From assembly GCA_021298235.1 (NCBI GenBank), contig JAJTDX010000079.1, positions 1 to 15,903 of the forward strand: DNA of 15,903 nt. Direction: 5' to 3'. Under the pieces are notes generated by a model. The model did no database searches, was not told the DNA's origin, and worked only from the letters and a program-made list of their open reading frames with translations. Positions 1-7,522 of this stretch are shown here, piece after piece. Source of the stretch: Cryomorphaceae bacterium. GTDB taxonomy: Bacteria > Bacteroidota > Bacteroidia > Flavobacteriales > Crocinitomicaceae. How positions within the stretch are numbered: the stretch's first letter is position 1; every line of letters starts with the position of its first letter. The translations under genes and the position numbers were made by a program.

Positions 1-23
1 GGTGGGAGAGTAAGTCGACGCCA
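1..23 (+). rRNA. rrf: 5S rRNA, 3' end only
   Basis: The window opens with GGTGGGAGAGTAAGTCGACG, which matches the conserved 3' strand of bacterial 5S rRNA (the GGTGGGAGAGTAGGTCG-type sequence before the terminal GCC). Only the last ~23 nt are present; the rest lies left of the window. A strong terminator follows directly, as expected at the end of an rRNA operon. The exact 3' base is uncertain by a few nucleotides. Confidence 0.85.
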
Positions 24-29
24 CTTTTC

Positions 30-63
30 AAAAACGCCTTTCCATTAATGGGGAGGCGTTTTT
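30..63 (+). terminator. rRNA operon terminator
   Basis: The left arm AAAACGCCTTTCC (31-43) pairs with GGGGAGGCGTTTT (50-62) as a 13-bp stem with two G-U pairs and a six-base loop (ATTAAT). The right arm runs into a T tract at 59-63. Its position just behind the 5S rRNA end fits a Rho-independent terminator of the rRNA operon. Confidence 0.9.
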
Positions 64-82
64 CATTTTAGATTGTTTCCTC

Positions 83-140
83 AAAAGGACAGTAAGTCCC
101 TGCCTGAAGTAGCGATAGCGCAGATAGGGATGTCACTTTT
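83..140. repeat. Imperfect inverted repeat in the spacer after the rRNA operon
   Basis: AAAAGGACA (83-91) faces TGTCACTTTT (131-140), and TCCCT (97-101) faces AGGGA (126-130). The flanking GCCTG and CAGAT also pair partly, leaving a loop around AGCGATAGCG. A small local hairpin GGAC-AGTAA-GTCC lies at 87-99. Together these could form a long bulged stem-loop on either strand. It resembles a repetitive extragenic palindrome, but no second copy is seen in this window. The rest of the spacer (141-258) is AT-rich and shows no clear promoter or gene. Confidence 0.45.
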
Positions 141-258
141 AATCTTCATAACGCATGCGAAGAAGAGTTTTTAGATTTTTTGTTTTGTAGGTTTTCCTGG
201 GTGAGTCAGTGTTTTCATGAATTTGGAATTTACTACCTTTGAATCTCAATTTCGAACC

Positions 259-3099
259 ATGCCAAAAACCATATTATTCTTATCCGTATTCTTCATTACT
301 CTGCAAAGTTATTCTCAGAACTGGCAGGCATTCACAGATTCTATTCCTACGCTTTCGTCTCCTAGAGTGTCCGATCTCAACGGAGACAATGTTCTAGATG
401 TCATTATTGGCGGTGGAACTGATGGAGTGTACAGTAACAATGGAATCATGGCATACAATGGGCTGGATGGTTCACTCTTGTGGAAAAGAGCCGCGCGCAA
501 TGAAGTTTTTGGAAGTGCGATTTTTCAAGATATTACCGGCGATGCGATCAACGATGTATTTATTGTAGGAAGATCTGCTCAGCTTCTTGCGATCAATGGT
601 TTGAATGGTCAGTTGATCTGGGATTATTTTCCATATGGCACCAATCCGGTCGATAGTGGTTTGTATAATTTTTACAACCCTCAATTCATTCATGATGTAG
701 ATGGTGATTCATATCCGGATATTTTGGTGACGAATGGAGGTGATCACGCTGCGCCTGCATGGGAGACAGATAGGCCTACGGGAAGGATGATGGTGATTAG
801 TTCTTTATCTGGTGTTTTGTTGGCAGAGGCTCTGGTTCCGGATGGCGCTGAAACATATTGTTCTCCGATAGTAGCAGATATTCAGAATAATGGTATTCAA
901 TGGATTCTATTTGGTACTGGTGGTGAAAATTTAGGGGGACATTTTTATATGGCTCCTTTAGATGAGTTGATCAGTTCAAATACTTTAGAAAACAGCATTA
1001 CTCTTGCTTCGGACAGTGAAAAAGGATTCATTGCTCCTGCATCTATTTATCGAAAAGAGGATGGTTCTTATGATATTTTTATTCATTCTTTTGGAGGAAC
1101 CTTTTATAAAATAAAAGGACAAGGTGGAAGTTTGATGTGGAGTTATACCAAGCCAAGCACAGAGTCAAGTGCTGCACCGGTTATTGGCAATTTTACTGGT
1201 GATCTTACACCAGATGTAGCATTGAGCTTGTACAAAGGTATCGCACCATCGTACACTGATTTTTATCAGATCATTTTGGATGGATCAACGGGTGAACTCA
1301 AATTCATGGATAGCTTAGGAGTGATTCAGTACGCATCGGGCAATGCTGTAGACTTAAACAATGATGGCCGCGATGAAGTGTTGTTCTCTGTAACTTATGT
1401 CGAGGATGGGTACTTCAAGACGAGAATTGAGTCGTATGACCCAGTCAACAATACGCTCACCACATTAGATAATGCAAAAACTGGAGTCAATCTGGGCTCA
1501 ACACCCTATGTCGGTGACATCGATCAGGATGGTCTCTTGGACTTGATTTATTCCGTAAAAAAAGATAGTATCGATCCCGTAGGTTGGAAAGGAATTTACG
1601 TTTACCATCACGAATTGAATTCCATTGTGCCAAATTCAGGAGTGGCTTGGGGTAGTTATATGGGAACAGCATATGATGGCGAATATCTTTTGGTTCCTGT
1701 GGATTGTGGTTTTGGTTCAGTAATCAGTGGCATAACCATATCTAATCCATCCTGCAATGGATTTTCTGATGGAATGATCGTCCCTGGCGTAATTGCCGGC
1801 TCAGATCCGTATACCTATCTATGGTCTACAGGAAGTACTGAAGCGGTGCTTCAAAATGTGTCTGCTGGGACCTATTGGGTGCAAATCACCAATGGTCAGG
1901 ACTGTTACGAATATAGATCTGTTACTTTGAATGATCCATTTGTGATCACTTATGGGGGGATAGTTCCTCCGACATGCATCGGAGATACGAATGGCATGGC
2001 AACACTTAATTCTTCAGGATGTTATTGCATGTTTTCTACATGTACATTTCTGTGGGATAATGGGATAACTACGAAACCGAACAATCAGTTGCATGAAGGT
2101 TGGAACAGTGTGATAATCACGCATTCGAATGGGTGTGTGGTAGAAGATTCTGTTTTCATTCCGTCCCCTCTTCCTGTGATTGATTCTATAGAAGTATATG
2201 ACGTAAGCGCTTGTTTTGGTGATGCTACTGGTTCAGCCATTGTTTTTACGAATCCCGGTGTTCAGCCAATAACTATTTTATGGTCAACGAATGAGGTAAA
2301 TGACAGTATCTCCAATCTGACAGCTGGAGATTATTATGTCGTTGTTCAGGACAATCGACCATGCCGTGATTCTATCGCTTTCACCATAACTCAACCTGAA
2401 GAACTTGTTTTTTCAGCTTCGGCAACGAATGTTTCTTGTAATGGAATTTCGGACGGTGAAATAACGTTTAATTCAACAGGTGGAACTGTTCCATACACTT
2501 ATTTTGTAAATTCAAATAGTAGTGCGCAGTCAAATGTAACTGATCTCGGTCCTGGGAATTACACCATTCATGTCGAGGATATGAACGGGTGTACTACAAT
2601 TCCGGATAACATTGTGATCACTGAGCCGACGGTGCTTTCAGCCGAAGTTTCTGTGCTTTCGAATGCATCCGGGTTAACATCATTAGACGGGATGGCTCTA
2701 TGCGCAGTTTCGGGAGGAACATCGCCCTACACGATAACTTGGAATGATTCAAATTCGCAACCGGGAACAACTGCTGTATATTTGAATCCTGGATGGTACA
2801 CTGCTAGTGTGGTAGACGCCAACGGATGTCTCTTTGAGGATTCAGTTTACATTGGTGTATTGGAAGTAGATGAGTTAACTCAGAGTCAACAATTATTTTA
2901 TCCCAATCCCTCAAATGGTGAAATTCAATTTATGGGAGAATTTGAATCTGTGAGTATCTTCGATGCAAAAGGATCACTGGTATGGAAAGAGAATGCTCCA
3001 CTAGGTAAGCGATACTTGGATATGGCAAATGGTGTTTACATGGTTGAGCTTACATCCAATGAGGAAGTCAGAAATATTCGCTTGATTCTTTCCCGATAG
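259..3099 (+). CDS. Secreted FG-GAP/beta-propeller protein with SprB-type repeats and T9SS sorting domain
   Basis: The product is a large exported protein, probably carried over the outer membrane by the type IX secretion system and then anchored or released. I chose the ATG at 259 because the product then begins with a clean signal peptide (MPKTILFLSVFFITLQSYSQ). The upstream in-frame ATG at 217 would add 14 residues in front of it. Counting from that upstream Met, residues ~50-450 carry FG-GAP/VCBS calcium-loop motifs (DLNGDNVLD, DVDGDSYPD, DLNNDGRDE, DIDQDGLLD) mixed with PQQ-propeller-like LDGSLLW and LNGQLIW strands. Residues ~505-882 form five SprB-like units, most with a Cys near each end. 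Residues ~890-960 are a T9SS type A sorting domain (FYPNPSNGE ... NGVYMVEL). It is likely adhesive or surface-associated; the ligand is unknown. It stands alone downstream of the rRNA operon, and its stop is one base from the convergent kinase gene. Confidence 0.9.
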   Translation: MPKTILFLSVFFITLQSYSQNWQAFTDSIPTLSSPRVSDLNGDNVLDVIIGGGTDGVYSNNGIMAYNGLDGSLLWKRAARNEVFGSAIFQDITGDAINDVFIVGRSAQLLAINGLNGQLIWDYFPYGTNPVDSGLYNFYNPQFIHDVDGDSYPDILVTNGGDHAAPAWETDRPTGRMMVISSLSGVLLAEALVPDGAETYCSPIVADIQNNGIQWILFGTGGENLGGHFYMAPLDELISSNTLENSITLASDSEKGFIAPASIYRKEDGSYDIFIHSFGGTFYKIKGQGGSLMWSYTKPSTESSAAPVIGNFTGDLTPDVALSLYKGIAPSYTDFYQIILDGSTGELKFMDSLGVIQYASGNAVDLNNDGRDEVLFSVTYVEDGYFKTRIESYDPVNNTLTTLDNAKTGVNLGSTPYVGDIDQDGLLDLIYSVKKDSIDPVGWKGIYVYHHELNSIVPNSGVAWGSYMGTAYDGEYLLVPVDCGFGSVISGITISNPSCNGFSDGMIVPGVIAGSDPYTYLWSTGSTEAVLQNVSAGTYWVQITNGQDCYEYRSVTLNDPFVITYGGIVPPTCIGDTNGMATLNSSGCYCMFSTCTFLWDNGITTKPNNQLHEGWNSVIITHSNGCVVEDSVFIPSPLPVIDSIEVYDVSACFGDATGSAIVFTNPGVQPITILWSTNEVNDSISNLTAGDYYVVVQDNRPCRDSIAFTITQPEELVFSASATNVSCNGISDGEITFNSTGGTVPYTYFVNSNSSAQSNVTDLGPGNYTIHVEDMNGCTTIPDNIVITEPTVLSAEVSVLSNASGLTSLDGMALCAVSGGTSPYTITWNDSNSQPGTTAVYLNPGWYTASVVDANGCLFEDSVYIGVLEVDELTQSQQLFYPNPSNGEIQFMGEFESVSIFDAKGSLVWKENAPLGKRYLDMANGVYMVELTSNEEVRNIRLILSR

Positions 3100-3100
3100 A

Positions 3101-4186
3101 TTACTTAATCTGCACGCCTCTTGAAGAATATAGTCCTGCCGATTGATTTTTACTTTTATCCAGACTAAAAGCGAAGGTACTTCCAATGCCAACGGTGCTT
3201 CTCACGGATATTGTTTGTCCGTGTGATTCAATGATGTGTCTGCAGATTGCCAAGCCCAGACCCGATCCACCCTCGTTTCTATTTCGACTTTTTTCCACTC
3301 TGTAAAAGCGCTCGAAAAGTCTTGGAAGATGTTTTTCATCAATTCCCGGTCCGTCATCAGATACTTCAACGGTGATGATATCATCCACGACAAAAAGACG
3401 TATCGTCGTATTCCCACCTTCATTCCCGTAGAAGATTGAGTTAGTGATCAGATTAGTCAAGACCTGTCCTATTTTTAATCGGTCTCCATCCGCGAAGAGG
3501 TTTCCATAATCTTTGGCAAAACCAAGTTTAATCTTTCTTTCGGATGCCCTTAACTCAAGAGATTCAAATACTTCTCTAATGAGTTCTATGATATCAAATG
3601 CGCGAATTTGCATTTGAAGTGCATCTACCTCCAATTTTGTGATCTCATCCAAATCCTCCAAAATGTTTGTCATTCGTTCTGCAGATTTAGATGCGCGTTC
3701 CAGAAAATTTCGATTTACTGTTTCATCTTCAAGGCCGCCATCCAAAAGTGTGAGTATATAACCCTGTATCGAAAAAACAGGTGTTTTGAGTTCGTGCGCC
3801 AGGTTGCCTAGAAATTCTCTACGGAATTCTTCTTGTTCTTTAAGCTTTTCAATTTCCTTGTTTCGTTCTTCCGTCCATTCTTGTGTTTCTTTCTCAGCTT
3901 GTGCAATCACGTCATCCGTAATTCGGAACTGTAGATCATTTTCCTTGGTAATTTTCCCTTTTCGGATGGAACGATACAGCACCTTAAGACGGTCATTAAT
4001 GAAACGTTGGATAAAAAAATAAAAAACACCGAATGAAATCAATCCGGTTGCAAATGGCAATCCTATAAGTACCCAAAAAGGAAAATTCATTACCTGAAGA
4101 TCGATAATGAATGTAATTAGTAAGGTCAACAAGAAAATGATGGCGCTGCCACCAAATACTAGGTGAATAGGTTTAATGTTCTTCAC
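3101..4186 (-). CDS. PhoR-like sensor histidine kinase
   Basis: This is an inner-membrane histidine kinase of 361 aa that would phosphorylate the PhoB-type regulator encoded just upstream. Two hydrophobic segments (~8-30 and ~36-58) are joined by only a few residues, so there is almost no periplasmic sensor. No PAS domain is visible, and a coiled linker (~95-122) leads to the catalytic core. The HisKA motif FLGNLAHELKTP places the phosphorylated His at 131. The N box is QVLTNLITNS (241-250), G1 is DDGPGID (277-283), the F box is LFERFYRVEKS (290-300), and G2 is GGSGLGLAI (306-314). All key residues are present. The start is GTG and overlaps the regulator's TGA by four bases (GTGA), which points to translational coupling. 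The architecture fits Bacteroidota PhoR-like kinases; a phosphate role is inference, since no pst or phoU genes are in view. Confidence 0.93.
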   Translation of the reverse strand: MKNIKPIHLVFGGSAIIFLLTLLITFIIDLQVMNFPFWVLIGLPFATGLISFGVFYFFIQRFINDRLKVLYRSIRKGKITKENDLQFRITDDVIAQAEKETQEWTEERNKEIEKLKEQEEFRREFLGNLAHELKTPVFSIQGYILTLLDGGLEDETVNRNFLERASKSAERMTNILEDLDEITKLEVDALQMQIRAFDIIELIREVFESLELRASERKIKLGFAKDYGNLFADGDRLKIGQVLTNLITNSIFYGNEGGNTTIRLFVVDDIITVEVSDDGPGIDEKHLPRLFERFYRVEKSRNRNEGGSGLGLAICRHIIESHGQTISVRSTVGIGSTFAFSLDKSKNQSAGLYSSRGVQIK

Positions 4187-4872
4187 GATTCGCTGAAGGT
4201 ATATCCGACGCCTTTTATAGTGCGAATATAGTCATCTCCCAGCTTTTCTCTTAATTTTCTGATATGAACATCAATTGTTCGTTCGCCCACTACCGTATCA
4301 TTTCCCCAAACAATGGTCAGTATCTGTTCTCTCGAATATACTTTTCCCGGTCTGCTAGCTAGTAATTCAAGCAATTCAAACTCCTTTTTGGGCAGCAACA
4401 TACTTTGCCCTTTGATTTCTACCATGAACTTTTCCCTGTCAATTTTAATACTGATTACAGGATTTTCAACGATAGAACTTGACGAACGCACCAATCTTCG
4501 CAGCAGTGATTCTACTTTACTAATGAGAAGTCGAGGTCTGACCGGCTTTGTAATGTAATCATCGGCACCTGCTTCAAAACCAGCAATCTGTGAATAATCT
4601 TCGGCTCTGGAGGTTAAAAATGCAATAATTGGTTGGGTAATGTTTAGGTCTTTTCGGATCACTTGACAGGCTTCAATCCCATCCATTTTTGGCATCATAA
4701 CATCCATAAGAATGAGCGAGGGATGTATTTGTTGGACTAATTTTATAGCTTCTTCACCATTCAATGCGGTAAACACCTTGTATCCCTCCTTCTTCAAGTT
4801 GTATGAAAGAAAGTTCAAGATGTCTTGCTCATCATCCACCAGTAAAATAGTATGTCCTTTTAGTGTATCCAT
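4183..4872 (-). CDS. PhoB-type response regulator (OmpR/PhoB family), partner of the adjacent kinase
   Basis: This is a cytoplasmic DNA-binding response regulator of 229 aa. The receiver domain (~7-125) has the acidic pair D13/D14, the phosphoacceptor D57 (LILMDVMMPKMDG), T87 and K109. A winged-helix domain follows (~133-227) and ends in RTIDVHIRKLREKLG and IKGVGYTF, typical of PhoB-like regulators. I chose the ATG at 4872 because the receiver begins a few residues later. The frame stays open to 5031, but that extension would cross a terminator and run into the upstream gene. The kinase gene follows with a 4-bp overlap. The protein is closely similar to the orphan regulator at 11672-12343, sharing EDYSQIAG and RTIDVHIRKLREK. 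No promoter is evident in the 46 bp upstream, which are filled by a terminator hairpin, so expression may depend on read-through or on a promoter inside the preceding gene. Confidence 0.94.
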   Translation of the reverse strand: MDTLKGHTILLVDDEQDILNFLSYNLKKEGYKVFTALNGEEAIKLVQQIHPSLILMDVMMPKMDGIEACQVIRKDLNITQPIIAFLTSRAEDYSQIAGFEAGADDYITKPVRPRLLISKVESLLRRLVRSSSSIVENPVISIKIDREKFMVEIKGQSMLLPKKEFELLELLASRPGKVYSREQILTIVWGNDTVVGERTIDVHIRKLREKLGDDYIRTIKGVGYTFSES

Positions 4873-4880
4873 TCTAGTTG

Positions 4881-4909
4881 AAAAATGGGGCAGCTTATGA
4901 AGCTGCCCC
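4881..4909 (-). terminator. Terminator of the beta-helix/T9SS gene
   Basis: A perfect 10-bp inverted repeat, GGGGCAGCTT (4887-4896) and AAGCTGCCCC (4900-4909), is separated by three bases. On the minus strand it is followed by ATTTTT (4886-4881). This is a textbook Rho-independent terminator for the gene ending at 4919. It also sits only 14 bp in front of the start of the next regulator, so it could act as an attenuator for the regulator-kinase pair. Confidence 0.85.
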
Positions 4910-4918
4910 TTAGATATA

Positions 4919-6487
4919 TTAGTTCTTAATGATAAGCTTACGTGTGAGTTTTCCGCTTGCTGTCTCAAGATTGATGAAATAAATTCCATTGGCAAAACTG
5001 CCGGATGATATTTCGAGATGGTTATTTCCATCTAGAAGTGTTACTTCATTCTTTAATACAACTTGTCCAAATTGATTCGTGAGGATTAAATTTGCTTCTT
5101 GTGCTGTGGAGGAAACAAACGTTAAATTCACTTTTTCTCCAGCTGGATTTGGGTAAAGTTCAACTTGATTCAATCCGCTTAGTTCCTCGAGACTCACGTT
5201 GATAAGTACTGTCAATGTTGCTTCATCAGAGCAGTTGCCATTGATCGCAGTTAGGATAACAGTGTATGAGCCATTTGCTGCGTAAGCATGCGTTGGATTG
5301 GCAGCTGAAGAATTGGTTGCGTCTCCAAAATCCCATGAATATGAGGTAGCATTTGATGAAGCATTTGTGAATGTCACAACATTTCCTGAAGAAGTAAATG
5401 AACCAGTCGCTGTTGGTGTTGTTCCAAAGGTGATAGTCACCGGATCTGAAGTTCCAACTCCAGCACATGCATCTGCATTTGTTGTTGTTACAGTATATAC
5501 ATCACCTTGAGTCACACTGATTGCTTGGGTAGTTTCACCTGTGCTCCATAAGTAAGAATCTGCTGTTGATGATGTCAATGTGATGGTTTCACCAGAACAT
5601 GCCTCTGTTTGCGGAGCACTGATGGTTGGGATCGGTGCGTTGCTCACGTTAACCGTTACAGGAGCTGATGTAGCAGAGCAACCATTTGAATTGGTATAAG
5701 TTACCGAATAGCTTCCGGAGCTGTTCACTGTGATCGAGGATCCAGTTGCACTATTTGACCAAGTGTTACCTGCTGCTTCGCTTGAGGTCAATACTACAGA
5801 ACCACCAGTACAAAATGTGGTTGGACCGTTTGCATTAATGGTAGGCGCAGTTGGATTTGCATTGACCACTACTGTGATTGCTGTTCTTGGGCTTTCATCG
5901 CCGTTAGTGTTGTATTGACTAACATAATAAGAGTAGGTGCCTGATGCCGATGTGGTTGGAGTAATGGCAGTTGTTGAAGATGTACCTCCAGTTGCTTGCA
6001 TGTACCAATACAATGAATTTCCTGTTCCCGCATTTGCAGTCAAGGCAGATGCAGCTGCTCCAACACAATAGGTATATGATGTTGTGGCTGTAGGGGCAGC
6101 TAAATTGTAGAATTTAGGATGTGTGAAGTTCGCTCCGGAACCTGCAACCGAACCTGTATTCAAACGAGCATCGGGGGTAGTTCCTAAAGCAGTGAAAATG
6201 TTTACCCAATTTACCTGACCTAACGTGGAGGTAGAATCATTGCCATCAGCGTTCCAAAATGAACCATAGAATGCAGCATTAGAGGGAAGTGCAGTATTTG
6301 CATTGTAAACCGTATTTGTATTTGAAGTCGACCAGGATGGTGTTGCAAAGTTGGTAGTGATGTTGGATACAAAAACCAATGAGTCTCCATTTACATTGTT
6401 CACAACTGCATCTCCTTCGATGGACAACCCTTTTTCCCAACCTGTAATAATGGAGTTAAGAAGAGAAGTCGAAGTGTTTCTTCTCAA
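4919..6487 (-). CDS. 3' fragment of a split secreted protein: beta-helix remnant, Ig-like and PKD domains, T9SS sorting domain
   Basis: This is the downstream half of a gene interrupted at ~6485. The only nearby start is a TTG at 6487, overlapping the TGA of the 5' half. The first residues (LRRNTSTSLLNSIITGW) look like the inside of a beta-helix domain, not a protein start, and there is no signal peptide. Seen in order, counting from the TTG: beta-helix tail (1-~130); three Ig-like units opened by CVGAAASAL, FCTGGSVVL and ACSGETITL (~135-353); a PKD domain with SYSWDFGDA (~358-430); and a T9SS type A sorting domain with ELYPNPAGE and ANGIYFINLE (~441-522). The sorting domain shows that the ancestral product was secreted. 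Without its signal peptide this half would stay in the cytoplasm if translated at all. A good terminator follows at 4909-4881. It is probably a pseudogene piece, unless the junction is a sequencing error. Confidence 0.75.
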   Translation of the reverse strand: MRRNTSTSLLNSIITGWEKGLSIEGDAVVNNVNGDSLVFVSNITTNFATPSWSTSNTNTVYNANTALPSNAAFYGSFWNADGNDSTSTLGQVNWVNIFTALGTTPDARLNTGSVAGSGANFTHPKFYNLAAPTATTSYTYCVGAAASALTANAGTGNSLYWYMQATGGTSSTTAITPTTSASGTYSYYVSQYNTNGDESPRTAITVVVNANPTAPTINANGPTTFCTGGSVVLTSSEAAGNTWSNSATGSSITVNSSGSYSVTYTNSNGCSATSAPVTVNVSNAPIPTISAPQTEACSGETITLTSSTADSYLWSTGETTQAISVTQGDVYTVTTTNADACAGVGTSDPVTITFGTTPTATGSFTSSGNVVTFTNASSNATSYSWDFGDATNSSAANPTHAYAANGSYTVILTAINGNCSDEATLTVLINVSLEELSGLNQVELYPNPAGEKVNLTFVSSTAQEANLILTNQFGQVVLKNEVTLLDGNNHLEISSGSFANGIYFINLETASGKLTRKLIIKN

Positions 6488-7293
6488 ACGCCAAACTGAA
6501 CTTTACCACGGAATCCAAAATCTGTATCAAAGTCATCATCCAACCCGCGGTATGCAATTAGATGTTTACAGTTTACAGTACCACCAAACCATTCAAAGGA
6601 GTCGTCACCTGAAAAGGAAACTTGTACATAATCTACTGTGGTAGCAGAACCAACTGATCCAAACGTGATTCCATTGATCTCTTTATTTGGTTCTAAAGGG
6701 ATACCACCAAATTCAACGCGCACATAGCGCAGAGTACCTGAGTTATCCGTATCGAAATTACCCCCAAACTGAGTGTCAGTGGTAGGTGCAATACCTTCAA
6801 TATTTGCTACGCCTCCTGGTTGATTGTTTTTTGCAAGGCCAAGTATTACAAGTCCTCCCCAGTCTCCTTCATTTCTGTTTCCAACTGCTTCATTCGAGGT
6901 GAAGACAATTGGTTGTGACGCTGTACCATTCGCATTGATCTTTGCACCTCGGGTAATAATAAGCGTTGCTTGAGTTAGCTTATCACCACGTATAATGGTT
7001 CCGGGTGCAATAGTTAATGTTGCATTGTTTTTAACATACACTTTGTTTTGAAGCAGGATTGTTCCGCTCCATGTAGTGCTTGTGGTAATGTCGGAAGATA
7101 CAGTTGTGGTTGTAGCCGGATAAACGGTGTTTTCAGGATCAAAATTTGACCAACCACTTGTCCAGTCTGTCGCTGGTGTATTATCCGTTACGGGAAAAGC
7201 TCCCTTATAATCTACAACATCCCAAAATGCCTCTTGGGCTGTTGCTAAACTGCACAAGGATAGTGCAGCAAACATTGTGTACATTTTTTTCAT
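6484..7293 (-). CDS. 5' part of split beta-helix secreted protein (signal peptide plus beta-helix, stops early)
   Basis: The ATG at 7293 is followed by a signal peptide (MKKMYTMFAALSLCSLATAQ). A right-handed beta-helix region follows, recognisable by YVKNNATLTIAPGTIIRG, GTASQPIVFTS, GDWGGLVILG and LIAYRGLDDDFDTDFGFRG. Reading ends at residue 269 after GKVQFGV with TGA. In relatives as I remember them, GKVQFGV is followed by LRDP and a glycine/asparagine-rich stretch of some tens of residues before HLRRNT. Here RRNT follows almost at once, but in another frame. So this gene seems to carry an internal deletion plus a frame change relative to its family. The product would reach the periplasm but lacks the T9SS signal. 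It lies downstream of a periodic TTA-repeat promoter like that of the TonB receptor. Its function is unknown; proteins of this type often sit beside TonB receptors. Confidence 0.8.
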   Translation of the reverse strand: MKKMYTMFAALSLCSLATAQEAFWDVVDYKGAFPVTDNTPATDWTSGWSNFDPENTVYPATTTTVSSDITTSTTWSGTILLQNKVYVKNNATLTIAPGTIIRGDKLTQATLIITRGAKINANGTASQPIVFTSNEAVGNRNEGDWGGLVILGLAKNNQPGGVANIEGIAPTTDTQFGGNFDTDNSGTLRYVRVEFGGIPLEPNKEINGITFGSVGSATTVDYVQVSFSGDDSFEWFGGTVNCKHLIAYRGLDDDFDTDFGFRGKVQFGV

Positions 7294-7317
7294 GACTCTT
7301 TTACATTTTTATCTGTG

Positions 7318-7385
7318 CAAAGTAACGGAGCATGATAGGCTTGGATGGTTAGCTTAGTTTTATTCTTAAATTATCATTCTATTAA
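7318..7385 (-). promoter_or_regulatory. Putative PhoB-type operator and promoter of the beta-helix gene
   Basis: On the minus strand a TTACTTTG -7-like element lies at 7325-7318, about 25 bp before the start codon. TTA motifs (plus-strand reading) begin at 7349, 7360, 7371 and 7382, each exactly 11 bp apart. The first repeat starts 31 bp from the CAAA of the -7 element, against 30 bp in the promoters at 11583 and 12365. The repeats are weaker here (TTAG, TTAT, TTAT, TTAA), and an off-phase TTAA at 7366 shows that AT-richness contributes. Confidence 0.45.
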
Positions 7386-7430
7386 TGAGATAACACAATT
7401 TCTTAACATAACAATTATAGATAACGGAGC

Positions 7431-7460
7431 AAAAAAAAGGCTGCCCCTAAAGAGGCAACC
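7431..7460 (-). terminator. Terminator of the outer-membrane protein gene
   Basis: On the minus strand GGTTGCCTC (7460-7452) pairs with GGGGCAGCC (7447-7439) around a TTTA loop, with two G-U pairs. Eight T residues follow at 7438-7431. It lies 63 bp after the stop of the gene at 7523 and separates it from the beta-helix gene, so the two are probably not one simple operon. Confidence 0.85.
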
Positions 7461-7522
7461 AAATTCCTTTTGAAACAATTCTATTGATTACGTTAATGGT
7501 GGTAGTTTGAATTCAACTCGAA

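Noticed and set aside
4873..5031. Upstream extension of the PhoB-type regulator to an in-frame start at 5031
   Set aside because: It would overlap 113 bp of the preceding gene and cross a strong terminator; the receiver domain begins just after the Met at 4872.
5298..5918. Plus-strand open frames opposite the Ig-like region
   Set aside because: They are antisense shadows of a Thr/Ser/Ala-rich coding region; the minus-strand frame carries the domains and the sorting signal.
6484..6487. TTGA overlap as true translational coupling of two separate genes
   Set aside because: The downstream product starts inside a beta-helix motif and has a T9SS sorting domain but no signal peptide, so a broken single gene is the better reading.
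6480..6495. Programmed ribosomal frameshift at the junction
   Set aside because: No classical slippery heptamer is visible, and the apparent loss of family residues at the same spot favours a mutation or sequencing error.
7366..7406. Further TTAA motifs at 7366 and 7403 as extra operator units
   Set aside because: They are off the 11-bp phase of the others and are expected by chance in AT-rich DNA.
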